Assembly (NCBI RefSeq): GCF_022539665.2
Contig: NC_081337.1
Coordinates: 8,160,679 to 8,224,678 of the forward strand
Length of the DNA stretch: 64,000 nucleotides
Direction: 5' to 3'
Source: Daphnia carinata
Taxonomy: Eukaryota > Arthropoda > Branchiopoda > Diplostraca > Daphniidae
Shown here in pieces: positions 40,401 through 54,500 of this stretch. Made by a program: the position numbers and the translations under genes. The notes under the pieces were generated by a model. It made no database searches, was not told the origin of the DNA, and saw only the letters and a program-made list of their open reading frames with translations. Each line of letters starts with the position of its first letter. Position 1 is the first letter of the stretch.

Positions 40401-43400
40401 TAACAATCCCGCCCAAGAAAAAGAAAAAAAAAAGCTGCAGCTTTGTAACACAGAGAAAGTAAACGGTTTGGATATTTTCTGTGCAAACAAAAAGCGGATG
40501 CTGGATACAGCCGGAGTTTTCCATCTGATGGAGAGCCGCTGTGGAGCCATCGTCGACGAGAAGAGAATATCTTAACATTCTGCTTCTGTTTTTCATGCCC
40601 GAATTTCTTTTGCCTTCCAACTGGATGCTGTTGGCTGGATGGGACGTACAGAATATAGGCAACCCTATCGACTGATAAACGACCAAAATGCTAGGCTACA
40701 AGGCTCAAAGGGGAACGATCGTGCGTTTGGGATGGGTGGTTGAGAAAAAGGGCTGCTGAATTACGATCACGTTGTTCCATCGTGCACGGCCATATAAAAT
40801 CGCGAGAGGAAAAAAAAACTATATAAACGTTACGGCCCTCCAACTTGGCGCTATTTTCCCGTGATGGGGTTACATATCGAATTGGAAAGAGAAAAAGAGC
40901 GCTGACCGTGAGGCTTTCTTCGCGCTAGTTCGCTAGCCTCTTGGAATAAAAACAGAGAGGATCGGTAATGGACCCGACGCTGTAGTTAAGGTCTAAGCGT
41001 TTCGGTTTTGAAACTCTACACTTGCGTGTAGATTAGGGAAGAACTTGTTTCCAAAAGCCTGTCGGCAATGATGATGACATGGCCTTACACTTATTTGTCG
41101 GCAGCGGTGGGTGGAGGGGGGCGTTGAATGGCACGTCACAGTGCAACGAACCCGACCACTCTCTATGGATGTGCGGGAGTTGTCGAATTTCGCCAGCGCT
41201 GCCGTTATGCTATGCAACTTTACTCTGTATATACACATTTGGCCAAATCGGATGATGTAATTTGCTCAACGAGATACACTAGCCTTTTGTTTTCAAACTT
41301 TCCGCACGGCGGCGAGATTCTTTCCGAATGCCAGGCGGACATGTGGGAAAAAAAAGAGCATATATGCATGGACCGATTGTTATAGCACGAAATACTGCAC
41401 TCCATCACGTACGCACTGTTTCGTACACACGCGAGCAGAAAATATATTTCAAAAAAAAAAAAAGAGGGGAAGGGAGCAATCCTGACTGCGCACACACAAA
41501 GCCTATACGATATGGCATGTATACTATAGTGCTTTACTGAAAGAAAAAGTCTAGCCAGTCGTATTTTTAGATATTGTTTGGCTTCTCCCTTTTCTGCGCC
41601 TTCTGATTCTCTTTGTATGTGTGTGTCTAGGAGGGTGGGGGGTCTATGATGGAATAAAAAGTTTGCTGCGACCCAGCAATCCTTGATGTAAACTACATAA
41701 AATAGATTATTATACTAGACCAACTGTCGTTGGACCGTAAGGGCGCACGCCTTTTCTTCGATTAAACAATCCGTTGGGTTCGTCGAGTTGTTGGACTGCT
41801 GCTGATCGATTGCATTTCAACCCATTTAGTTTCTTTTTTAACTCGTGTGTTTGTTTTTTTATGACAGTCTGCTTTCTATCAATTATTAATCATTTTACTT
41901 GTCATCGTTTCTTCCTTGTTTTTCTGATGGGCGTTGGCCATCGTTGGCTATTCGATTTTTGGACATTATCAACTGGACCACTCAATAGTGGCAATTGGAG
42001 TGCTCGGAAAATGAAACTGTAATATATGTTAGATAAAATAACGAAAATTGGTTTAGTGGAAGGAATAAGGAAAGAAAAATAAATTGCCACCATAACGAGA
42101 AATGAAATAAAAAACAAAAACAACAAAACTACCGCGTGAAAAGATGTGTATATAAATAGGAAACCCCGGAGCGAAAGGGGTTGGTAAAGTGCGTCGTTGT
42201 TAGAAAAATAAAAACAAGTCAATTCTTTTTTTTTTTTCTGTTTCCCGCTTCGCAATTCCCGCCCCGCAATTCCACGCACTTACGCCAACGTCCACCAAGT
42301 ATCCGATACTTTAATCGACGTTCTTTTTTTTCTTCTTCTTTGGCTACTTTTTCTTCTGATTTTTCGTGTTCCTGGTAATGGTGCTCAACGGTCGCGTTTC
42401 AAACAACAAACACGTCCACTGATGTAAAACTCTGTGTATAAGTGTCTCGAATTCGATTCCAAAAGCGAACGTTCGGGCGGATGCACATGACCGCCCGATA
42501 ACCTTTTGCCGACCCGCCGCCGCCCCGGACGACCCGAGCTTTATTTCTTTTCGCAGCCATTGGTCACACGAAGGAAAATACAACAACAGATGCGGTAATG
42601 TCAATGTGAGCTTGTAAGTCGAGATTTCCAACGAAAAAAGAAAAAAAGGATATGAGATAGGGGAAGGACAGAAAAAAAAATAATGATGCCGGTTCACGTT
42701 CTAATCAGTTGACTTTTGATTGCTACAAGATTGCTGGCTGCTATATATACGAATCGCTTCGATTAAGCATTTGGCTATAATACAGATGGAAAACATTTAA
42801 TAAAGAAAAAAAAAGTAAGTAAACCGGGATAATTTGGGTTTGTTTGGTGCTCCCTGAATGCTCTGCCATCGGGATTCGTATTACAACAAGCCGATGAAAA
42901 TAGCGGGTGTACACCAGAGTTCGCCTACATCGTAGTAATAAGACATGAAGAGGCGAATGAAGAGTCACCATATCAAATCAAAAATGCATAACGTCGTGGC
43001 CCTGGCGCGGTTAACTCTTCAACGGAGATTGTGTGTCTGTGTGTACGCTCTGCGTGCTGCACAACAGCGTGTCGAAATTCGTAATAGAGTAAACGGAGCG
43101 GCAATGGCTAAAGAGAAAAAAAAAAAGGCTGAGGCGGAAGCGGAGGATTGTGTGTAGACTATATCCGGCTGAAAATGGAGAACGCACCAGATAAGATTAC
43201 ACTTGCCAGTCACAGAAACTTTACATTGATCCTCTCGGTAAAAATATCCCATTTGGGTTATTGAGACTCTTCTTCACGCACATTAAACGTATGACCCAAT
43301 GGGAACATCGAAAGGCAAGATTGGCTTGGATTATTTTTTTTTAACTGGTGGGGAACACAAAATCATATGAAATCGAAACCAATGGATGTGCGGTTTTCTT

Positions 43401-46400
43401 TTCGATTGAACTCAAACATATTTTGCAGCCACCGCAGCGTCCTGTGGTTTTTTAACGTTAAAAAAGCTCTTTTTTTTCACGTTTTTCTTCTCCCAAAATA
43501 GAAACAATATCTGCAACGACAACGCGTCGCTCTTGTTTCCTTCGCATCGCCTTTCCTCTTTGGCAATTCCCAAGGTCTGTTTGCTAGCTAACGACACCCT
43601 ACGACTGTTTGTTCTTTAATTTTGTACGAGCGAGAGTTATTTCAAATGAGAGTGACGACACAGAGTGGAGGCTTTCCTGTTCAATCGATTAAGCAGCTGA
43701 TGGCACGCAACATTCAAGAGGTCGCGATCTGAAAACTTTCCCGACTTTCCTAGGAACTACTCTATAGACTCAATTTCATTTCCTCGATTTTGTCTTTTTT
43801 CTAACACAACGTTTTGATTGGGTGCATGGCAGTTTCGTCTCTGTCAGACGAGCCGTCCCAAACGGATTGCCAGTGGCTAAATCGTCTACAACATCCATTG
43901 CCTCAGTGCCTTAAAAAGGGTATGAGTTAAGGACTTGGGGCTGGTTGGATACAGGATAGTCGTTCGTAAATGAATACCACAAGTGTAGCCGAGCAACTGA
44001 ATATAACCAGTTGAGCATGCAACATCCGGCCAGACGGGCAATCAATCAAGAGAGATTCATCGGAAACGATTCGTCGATGTCGTTACGGCACAGTTTCCTG
44101 CAGCTGAGAAATCAGACAGGCTAAAATAAAAGCGATACAATAGACTTTTACGATTTAAAAAAGACGTCTCAAAAAATTTCCTTTTTGTAAATAAAAATGT
44201 GAAGCAATAAGGAAAAAAGAAATCGATGAAAATCTGCTGCTATGGCGCACTCGAATTTCAGGGCCTGTGAAGCAACTGTGAAGAACAATTCTTTAAGAGC
44301 AAGCCTCGAGTTTGTGAGTTAATAAAAAGACAACGGGGATTCGCAATAAGAAGAATATTAGATGAGAGAAAACAGAATTTTTTTTTCACCATGTGTTGCC
44401 CTGACTCGGATTTTATCAAACGCCGAACAATATGGTACAGCTCTTACAACACCGTGCAGCTAATATGGAGAAATGCCAAAGTCTTCTCTTTAAATCGTTA
44501 ATATACAGCCCCATTAAAAAAGAAAAAAGAGCCATCAAATTTTTCGATTGAAATGGCAGCCTGATTTTATATTCGTACGATCGATGGCGCGTTCCGCACA
44601 ATGACGTCTCCCGCTGTTACGTGACATACAAACACAGGTGTCTCTGGGTACGAAATATCGGTATTTTAGATTCATGTACGAAAACATCTGTCCACTAAAT
44701 CCTCTTAAAAACGAATGCAATTTTTAGATAAATGCGAAAGAGAATAGGGGGTCTTTGACGTCAGTCAATTTTATGCTTGTCCCGCAGCAACGATCACTTT
44801 GAACACGTATGCTAATATTCGCTTAAGGTTCATTTAGGGTACATTTTAAAAAGCAATACTTTAAGGTTGTCAAACCACAACAAAGATCCACTATACAACA
44901 AATGGAGAAAAGGTGGTGGTCGATAACTGATGGATGTGCGGATCTGCTTCGAGGGTTCGCTGAAAAAGGCAGGTGAAGTAACAGCACGAGCAAGCTTGCA
45001 TGTAAATTGACGTCCAACAACTTAAAATGTTCTCTTTTATCTCTTTCGTCATCGATGGCTAACGATTTCCAGCTAAAGCTAGAAAACTGTTCGTAGAAGT
45101 TCTGGAACAAGGAGCTCTGCTTTTTTCAATGGCCCATTTTCACCGTTCTCTGTTGACGTAAGCAAGCAGAAGCCTGATAGGCATTAGACTGTTTTGACCT
45201 CTGACGACCTTGCGCATCACGACTTGCATTACCTTGCGCGTATCTAAAAACGTTCAGAACTCACGAAAATAAACTAACAAAAACTCAAACGGGAGGAAGT
45301 GGAGCAAGATAATCGCAATAAGACGATGCACTTTGTCGTTTGGTTTTTGTTTGTTATCCACAAATCTCGGTGACACCTGAATACATTTTCTGGCCTCTTT
45401 TGTATTGTGCATCCGTGCGATAGCGCAAACATCGGGAAAATGGCGTCTACGATGGGGAAAAAAACTATGACGTTATTCCCATAAAAAAATGTTTGGTTTA
45501 ACGGCAATATCATATATTCCCCGTCGTATGCTGCCACATGCGTCTTTGAACATCTTTGATAAACAGAGTAAAAAGGGGACCTCATCCGTCAACAGGTCAC
45601 ACGCATTTTTCTAGCTGAAATAGCGAAAAAAAAACAACAACTATTCAAAAGGTCGTCAACCTTTTCGAAGAGATTTTTCGCGCTTTGCATTTGTTTTGTT
45701 TTTTTTGTCTATAAATTTTTTTTTTATTTTTGCTTGCATTCTATTCACGCTGTTTTATTTTTAAACGGACAGACCTGGACGATCACCAGAATGGGTGAAG
45801 AAAAAAAATGTGGCTCACTCCGTCTAAACAAGACACGTAAGGCACGGCTGTGTGTATATACCGCCGCTACCTTGTTACGTGACGTTGATTGAGCTCATCT
45901 GATCTGGTATATTTTTTTTTTTTTTTGTAGGCCCCCTCTTGGTCGCTATAAAGCACCATTGGCTGGCTTGATGATGCTGGACAGCTGGGTCGTTATGATT
46001 GGATGCTAACGGTGAATGTCAGTAGTGAAGTACCGTCTTTTATGTCTCCAGCAGCAAGCGGCAATAAATATGTGTGTGGGCTACGTGCCATCGATTAAGA
46101 TGGCTGTGCAGACATAGCATCAATAGATGCAACACGTCACTGTCTCTCTTTGTCGGTCATCTACTTTTTTTTCGTGAAAAGGTTGAAGCCTGTCAGACAT
46201 AGTGAACCAATCGGATGGCATCAGCAAGAAAAATGCGTCTGTCGTGTGTTTGTATGTTAAATGTTATGCCAGACGCCGTCGACTGGTTCTATAAATATAA
46301 TTGGGTCTACTACGACGACTAACAGAGAAAGACGAAACAGACGCAAGCTCACAGATGAAAATCCCCTTAGCAAAAAAACGGGGTCTTATCCACTTTCTCT

Positions 46401-47444
46401 CTTTAGTCCAACTGGCCGTCCGGCTCCAATATATGGAAACTGATTAACGACAGCAACCTTAAATCCTGTGTGTTACTTTGATCTCTCGGATTGATAGCCA
46501 AGAGGTCACAGGTTCAATTCTACAAAAAAGATATACTGTTTGGCCATGGACTTTAAACCTTTACTCTCGTGATACCTGGAAAAAAAATTAACTTTGAAGA
46601 AGATAGTTTCTCTCCCCCCCCCCAACAGAAAGTAAAAATAAATCAAAAGACAAAACGATTAGTTCAGTGAACGCCCCATTACAGTCAGCAATAAATATCA
46701 TAAAGGGATTTTCTTGGGTGTAGAGTCACGTATGTTTTATACACCGTAACAATTGGAAATTTCGGCATGAAAAGAAACGCTAAACGGAATACAATAAATG
46801 AATCGAGACTAATGCTGACAGATGTTGTGACCGCCAGACGATAAAAAAAAACGTACGAAAGTCAATATTTTTTTTTGCGTGTGCCAATTCTTTTTGGAAA
46901 TCGTTAGCTATATTGAGAGAGATAAAAAAAATGACATAAAGGGTCAGCTAGTCTGATGATGAATCATCGTTTTCTTCAAATTTGTTCTTTACCCTTTGAA
47001 TCAGTCTGATTGATTATGGATACGTCAGACATGAAATCGTTGTCATCGGACGGTGAAAATTACACACAGACACGCACACCGTACACTCCATATAACGAAT
47101 GGATTGTACCGGAACGAACCGGTTGTTTTCCGTTTCAAAGAAAAAGAAAATTCCGTTGATGACGAGACCAATAATCAAATGCCACAGTTAATTAAAAGAT
47201 GAAACTAAAAAACAAAAAAAAACGTATTTTTAACTGTCCTGAATTGGTTCTTTAATTGGAGTACATTTCAACTGCTGCTTCCATACCGGATGAAACAGCC
47301 ACGCACGACGATAACGGAATGCGTTCGAGTCGATGTTACAGTTTTAGACTGGCAGATAGGACGCAGTAAGTTAATCAGGTCAATCAAGCCAGTCCATTTA
47401 TTTGCTTATTTAATAAATAGCTTATTTTTGCATTCCGTGCTATT

Positions 47445-47460
47445 TATATATATATATATA
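47445..47460. repeat. TA microsatellite
   Basis: An uninterrupted run of TA dinucleotides lies in the spacer between the two cyclase genes. No function is implied. Confidence 0.8.
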
Positions 47461-48216
47461 AACCCACCAAATAAAACGATCTTTTTCAGCTGATTTTCTA
47501 TTTCAAAAAGGATGTAAAAAGTTTCTTATCGTCAGTGGAAGATTACTCGTCGGGTTGGAGGTGTAGTTTCCTCTCTTGTTATCACCCATATCAACGGTTA
47601 TCATCCTCCAGTGAAACATGTAGTGACTGTGGGTTTAGCAATCATAAGCCACTGTGCAAACGAGACATTGACCAGCAGGCTGATTAAAAACAGGGACGCA
47701 TTGGTGGTCTCTGAGGCGGTGTTTACACAAAATAAAGGACCCAAAAGTAGCGATCCTGTCAGTCTAACTTCTCCTATCCATTGCTAAAAACCCGTACTCT
47801 ACTGAAAAGGGCATGTATAATTAGAGCGCGGGCTTGTGCCTGTTATATTGGGCTTTGGACATCAGTCGCAATTGTTCATAAAGGAAACTGATTGTCAAGC
47901 AAAACGAATACAAGTCGGACGAAAATGCTCAACTGGAAGGATAGGGGAAAAAAAACAAACACAAATAAACGAGGATTTTAACCTTACCTTGTTTGGATGA
48001 ACGTGTATGTTGATTTTAAGTCGGCCTCAGTTGTCGATATACAAAAGTCCCGACCGTCCGTAAAAGAAAAACTGGACGTGAACAGAATTTCTGATGACCT
48101 CCGTTCGGGACGTAGCTGATACACACACACAAACACAATCCTACGCGAGGGCCAAACGTCAGAGCCAGAAAATATGTACGGTTAGAGAGCAAGTAGTAGA
48201 ATGGGGGGAGAGGGAA

Positions 48217-48243
48217 CACACAAACACACACAGAGAGAGAGAG
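48217..48243. repeat. compound CA/GA microsatellite
   Basis: CACACAAACACACACA is followed directly by GAGAGAGAGAGA. This is a simple compound repeat in non-coding sequence. Confidence 0.8.
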
Positions 48244-51200
48244 AGGAAGAAGAAAATGCCCGGCAAAAATCCCAATAAAAACAATCGAAATGAACGCTCT
48301 CGTTCAACTGGTTTCTCTCCCTCTCCCTCTCTGCTCTGATATCTATTGTTTCGTCTGCTCTTGTTGTCGTCTGTAAACGTATTATTGGAAGCCTCTCCGA
48401 GATTCTGATTCTGTTCTTTAAAAAATAAAAAAACGGACTCTTTTGTGTCTGTAGGGTCTTGTTTTAGTCCCGTTGTTTACACAAGCACTTTAGTGTTTTA
48501 AAGAATTCAACAAAAGAAAACTGGATTTCTTTTTTCTTGTCGAATTGGTCAATAGCACCGTGACTCTTCTTCTGTAACTTCCTCTTCGTTATTGCCTTCG
48601 TCGTTTGCTCCCAACGATGATCGTAACGATACAGTCACCGTGAACGAGCGGGGAAGAGGTTGTTGCCGGCAAACACATAAGATGCTGGGCGATAAACTGA
48701 AGAGTGTTCGATTAAACGGAGCGGCCAACAGCATTTTTGATGTGTTTCGATCATTCCCGTAGTTTTTGTTTTGGTTTGGTGATGGTCTGGGAAGAGGGCA
48801 AAACAAATGCAACGAACTATAGAGACGTCCAACCAGAAATTATGGTTCAAAACACAGTAACCCTGCTGACCGAAAAAACAAAACTATTTTCTCAAATGCG
48901 AAATTTTGTGAAGGGGATCCGTTTCGAGTTTTCAAAGGGCGGAACCGTTTCCTTAGGGCGCCTTCCGTTGGCTTTTTTGGCTCCTGAAACGGGGCGATTT
49001 CTTGATGTGTGAACAGTGAAAGCGTGTGGCCGTCAGCACAGAAAACACGCCTGTGTGTGCTGATGAACTTTTGTCGGTCAATTACCAGAACGAGCCAGGC
49101 GGTTGTTGTTGGATGCAAGGGACCTTGGCACAAACTGAGTGAATCAGCTATTGCAAAAATTGTGACTGTTGCACACCGCTACCGCAAAATGTTTAAGTAG
49201 TGGGCCAATTACCTAGGCCTAGGCTTCGCTTCATTGATGATTACCCAAACCGGTTTGTAAATAACTACTAACCAAGAGAGATTTTTTTTGGTGGGACTTC
49301 CTTCTTCTTCTTCTTTTCCGTTGTTATCCTTCCCTTCAAACGACAATTGTTTTCTCTTTCTTCTTTTCTCTTTTAGCCTTTTTCTTTCACCTTCAATGCG
49401 GTCACTTTCCCTGCATTTTTGTTTTCGTGTTTAAAGGTGGAACGATGACGTGGTGGAGCAGCAGGAACCACAAGTCATGATGAACACGGTTGAAGACGAG
49501 TCAAGAAAGGCGATATATTTTTTTCTAAAACAACACACAAACTCTGGTGGTGGAGCTGACACGCAACATCCGCGAAGACACACGCCAAACACTTTTGTTT
49601 CTTTGAATTTCTCAAGACCGAAAGTTCTATTATTTATTTTGGTTTAAAAAAACAAAACAGGCTGTTGGATCACATCCACTCACGTCTGGGCACGTGCGAC
49701 CATTTTTTTTGGTTACCTTTCTTTCTTGGTAATGTGTCAAAAAAAGGGAACGCTGACGAGGTGCGTGTTTATGCTGGACGTGATTTTTGTTCCGGGAAGG
49801 CACCAAAAATAAAATGGAAAAACAAAACAAAACGGGATAGAACTCGAAAAATCTTGATTGAGTAATTGCCGGAATGAATCGGCGGCTATTGTTGTTCGCG
49901 TTGCTGTTTAGCAGCAAGTGGATGCCTTCTTTTTTGATGAGCCTCGAACCGCTTTAATGATCCCAACGAGCGGTGAGACGAAGAAGAGAAACTTTCACGG
50001 GGACGAGCTGCATTTCACGCCGGACACGTCTATCCCGATAGAAACCGGGTCACATACTAGCCCGTCTCGGCTGGCGTGCGTTGGTGGATAAAAAAGAGAG
50101 CCCGAGCGAGCGCGAAACCGCGTGAGTCGTCCAATGTGTGTACAGTACGTCCCTCCCCCCTAATCCACCTCACCCTCTCTATTCACTATCTCCCACCCCC
50201 CCCCCTTCCAAAAGCGGCAACGTATACATGCCCTAGCACACACATACCTCTCAGTTTACTTGAAAACAAATTTTTTTTCTTTTCGTTTTCGAAAGATGAA
50301 ATACTTTCTGTCAAGCGCAAATGAATGGCGGAAAACGTCCACCCGTCAATGGAGTTTTGCAGTGCGGAACTAGAACATTAAGGGATCCGGAAAACGAGAG
50401 TTTTCGAAAATAAAAAAAAAACAGTTAAAAGAACAGAGTAAAAGTAAAAATGGGTGCATGAAGCGAAATCACTGCCCGAATTATGTAATGTACTAGGCGG
50501 ACCCCAGCGAGTTGGTTCCGCAACGGTATGCACGGCAGACACACTCAGGCGGGCCTTCAAAATCCAAGAATGAGAAAAGAGAAGGGGCCGTCGAATGAGA
50601 ATACGAGGGCAATTGGCCGCATTACGTACAACAGCATATAACATAATGAGGGGAAAACATCATATTCCAATCTTTTTTTTTTTATGTATTTTCTTTTTTT
50701 GGTCAAATATATTCGGAACTTTCTGGCTCGAAAAAAAAAACAAACGAAACGAGTGAAAGTCGTCAATTCACGTCATACACTTTGACGAATCAGAGAGGGG
50801 CGGACAAGCACTGAATGGCAATACGGAATGAAGGAAAGTTGGTCACAGCTGGTTGAGCTCCCGTTTTTGTCCCGTAAGAGTCATCTACCGGTCGTTCGGC
50901 TGTGCTCTCTCTCTTTGGCTCATTTCTCTTCGTTCAAATAAAGGGCGGGGTAGCTACTGCTTTATTGGCGTTTCACGATGGCACGCAGCGTTATTATCTC
51001 GTTATCGCTTCCCGTTCGTTTACTCAAAACGCTCTTTTTTGCAGCATTTCATTCTGTTTCGCTTTGTTCATTTTTTTTTTCCTTTTCATAATTATCCCGT
51101 AGCTTCATTTGTTTCTTCCGTGTTAAATGTCGGTCGTCAAACTGGTCCAGCGTATCTACAGTTTGCCAATTCACGGTACTGGTAGAACGGCAGGTTCTTT

Positions 51201-51551
51201 GGGTGGATAACAAAAATTGTCAAAGAGACAAATTATTTTTCACGTGAATTTCGTCATAGAGAACGATGTCATGAAAGTTGATAGCTCACTGCGCGTTTCT
51301 TTTAATTGGTTCTTTTTTTTTTGTTTTAGGAATTTTGTTGAAGGTCAGGCCCGTTGGATTTTTTCGTTTGGAACGCGGCGGGATTGAACCGATTTGCCGG
51401 CAGATGGCTACGGGCCGACTCCCCATCGAAATGAAACAATCACAAACGTAACACATCAAGAAGCTAAAAGAAAAGATTTGAAACTTTAAAAAATATAAAG
51501 ATGTCCGGAATTCCAAAAATAAATTAAAATAACATTGACATTGATGTGCGC

Positions 51552-54500
51552 TCATACGCTTGTTTCCCTATCGTCCCTCCCGTATTCGTTTGTTGCGTAA
51601 TGGGGATCGAGCAATGGCCAACAATCGTTTATCGATTCTTCAGGAGGGCTCAGTTCGATTTTAGGATTTTCTCCACGAACCCGCGACGCCATTGGAGATG
51701 ACAATGTGAAATGCAGCTGAGACTTTCCGTTGGGCGTTCTATTAGCCGAGCTACTGGAACTCAAGGTGATGGCTTCTACCAAAGACGTTGTGCTCAATCG
51801 ATGAGGTTGATAACAGAGTTTGCGTTCGATTGATCTGCAGAAACTCGGCTGCATCAGCGTAAAACTGCCCACCTGTGCGTTCACCTTCAGATTAGGACAG
51901 GAATTCCGTTTGCTCGTCGTAGCAAAGGGCATCGTCTCGTTAAGGATCTCTACATCCACAGCCGATGGAACGGTAGGTGAATCCGCAGCGAATCTTAATT
52001 TCTTCGGAGAATCGAGGCTACACGCTAAATCTTCTCTATTGTGGCGATTGCGTGCCAACTTGTGGCTGGCGTTCCTCAACGAGCTCTTGGGTCGATTGGA
52101 CCAAGGGCCGTTAGCTTTGCCGCGTTGGCGGATTTGATTGCCGGTCTTTTCGCCGACCAGCCAGTAAGTTACCATGTCTCCTTTGCCTTTGATCTTGATT
52201 TCGCCCCTCTCTTCGAGGATGTAGCCGCCCAGCCGGTCCAGCAGCTGCTTACAAGCCGTCGAACAATGTATCTTCAATGCTGGATAACAAGCAATAAATG
52301 TCACTTGTAAAACGGGCACAAGATATAAAAAAGATTTACGTAAGCCCGTTGACTCCATCCTCGACGATGTATTGACGGTGTCGCCAAAGAGGCAATAGCG
52401 TGGCATTTTTAATCCAACGACTCCTGCGCATACCGGACCTTAAATACGAGCGGGAGAAAAACGCGTGATTGATCAACTGTGCGGCATACACCGGAAGCAA
52501 TAAAGGACCGACTCTGAGAATAAAACTTGAATATCTCACCAGAATGGATACCAATGCGTAACATAAGCGTTTGATGAGGTCGGTGTCGTATTTTAAACTT
52601 GACGACGGCCCGCAGCAGTGAAAGGGACATGGAAGCGATTTCTCCCGCGTGCTGGTCTTTATTCCGGATGGGCAGGCCGCTGACGACCATATAGGCGTCG
52701 CCAATGGTCTCCACTTTGTACACATCGTAATTTCCGATGATGGAGTCGAAGCACGTATACAAATCGTTGAGGAAATCCACCACCTTTTATTTTTTGTTAC
52801 GTCATGCGGAAATGATTGCTTATCGATTCGATTCTCATTTGAATTTTAAACGTTGTTTACCTGCAGCGGACTTGACTGTGCCGACATTTCCGTGAAACCG
52901 ACGATATCACTGAAATAGATGGTAACCGAGTCGAATGATTCCGCCTCCACTTTGTGTCCGCATTTGAGCTTTTCGGCCACGTAGCGGGGCAACATTTCAT
53001 ACAAGAGTGCCTCTAAGAAAATAAGAATCAAATCAGCATGACCGCATTTGCATTAGTCGTCAGGAAAAGTGCAGAAAAAAAGAGGGGGAACTTTCACGTG
53101 AATATGAAAAATTATGATGTTTCGTATACCGGTTTTCTTCTTCTCCTCGAGCAGTTGTTCGGTCCGTTCGTCGACCAACGCCTCGAGATTGTTGGTGTAT
53201 TTCTCCAGCAAGTAGTTCATGTTGTCGAAGATGTTTGGCTTCCTGCCAAAAAGAGAGAAACAAAACATACCAAACAGGCACTTTCAGAACAAAGATATCG
53301 ACATTATTTTCTTAGCCATTTCATTATTAACTATCTTTAGCGACAAACATCATCCATTTAATATGAGCAGCAACGTTGGCTTTACGAATCCACTTGAATG
53401 GTTGATGCTGGACTTCTTTGCCAGTCATGGACTACATTAATTAGAACTTACAGGCCTTTGCGCATTGGACGCAATTTGGAGCGGATGGTTTTGAAGTCGG
53501 GCCGTTCGTCCGGCTGTTCCCGCCAACACTCGACCATGACGGTGCAAACGCAATCGAGACAATTCTCCATCGCTTCAATCCGAGGCCTGTAAATAAACAA
53601 AACATACCAACTTTACATTTCATTATTCCGAGAGTATGTTGCCTCTATAGAGTGACAAGTTATTTGTCAACTCGCTCAGAATACCTACAAAAGGGTGAAA
53701 TGTCCATCATAACTAAAAGGCCTTGGGGTATTTATAAGCCCGTAATAGTAAACAGGAATTTTTCGTTGTATTATGGCTAGAGAGATTTACGTGTCACGAC
53801 GCTTAATATCAAGGCTGTTCAAGCGTGCATAAAGACTATAGACATAACGATCTAATCTGCTGGCTCAGCTCAAAATGTATCGGGCTATAATATGCTGCTA
53901 TTGCAAGATCCTTGATTAGACGAACGTTGTTTTGCTGGTTATTATAAAAATACTCGGCTTAACCCCAAGTAATGAAAGCATTATTGATATCGTTGGTCTT
54001 TACACCATCCTGGCAAGCAACTGCCAGTAATGATCAAAGGGATTAACGTCAATCTATAATACGTGTCTAAAAACATCAGCAGTTTTCCTTCAAAAATATG
54101 CCCAAAGCAATTCATTTTAAGCGCCCTCTTTCTCCAATGTTTTTTTAACTTTGCCATTATTGCGTACTTGGACCGCATTATCGATAAAACTATAGAAATA
54201 GAGCGTAACTCTTTAAAAACTAAACAAATTTGGAAGAAAAGGAAAATAAAAAAGAGACCTGAACGGTGGCAGAGGAGGAGCATGTTCGGTCACCTTCTTG
54301 AGAATGTCCCTGGTGCTAAGTGTGATGAAGCCGAAAGGTCCCTGACGTCCGTGAATGGCGTACAAAAGAATACCGAAGCTATAAATGTCACCTTTCTGGG
54401 TGCCTTGCAAAGGTGGGTCGGTCAGGCGAAGTAATTCTGGCGACCTGTAAAGCAATCCTGCCAATGCAGAGACATACCCAATAGACAAACACGCCAGGTT

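Larger units (their letters stand above)
37500..51551. other. 14-kb gene-poor spacer between the two cyclase genes
   Basis: No open frame here resembles a known protein on either strand, and no RNA gene was recognised. It must contain the cyclase A promoter and any leader exons on the right-hand side of 37.5 kb, and the 3' untranslated region of cyclase B near 51.5 kb. It is rich in poly-A/T runs. Simple repeats occur at 47445-47460 (TA) and 48217-48243 (CA then GA), and poly-C runs near 46613-46622 and 50197-50206. Several short frames occur (for example 38053-38532 minus, 45274-45585 minus) but look random: Phe/Ser/Lys-rich, and without splice-consistent extensions. Confidence 0.6.

Noticed and set aside
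45274-45585. Minus-strand open frame of 103 codons in the spacer
   Set aside because: No similarity to a known family that I recognise, overlaps nothing supportive, and has no flanking splice logic.
46490-46530. GGTTCAATTC, resembling a tRNA T-arm/B-box
   Set aside because: No matching acceptor stem, anticodon arm or A-box at the right distance; likely chance in AT-rich sequence.
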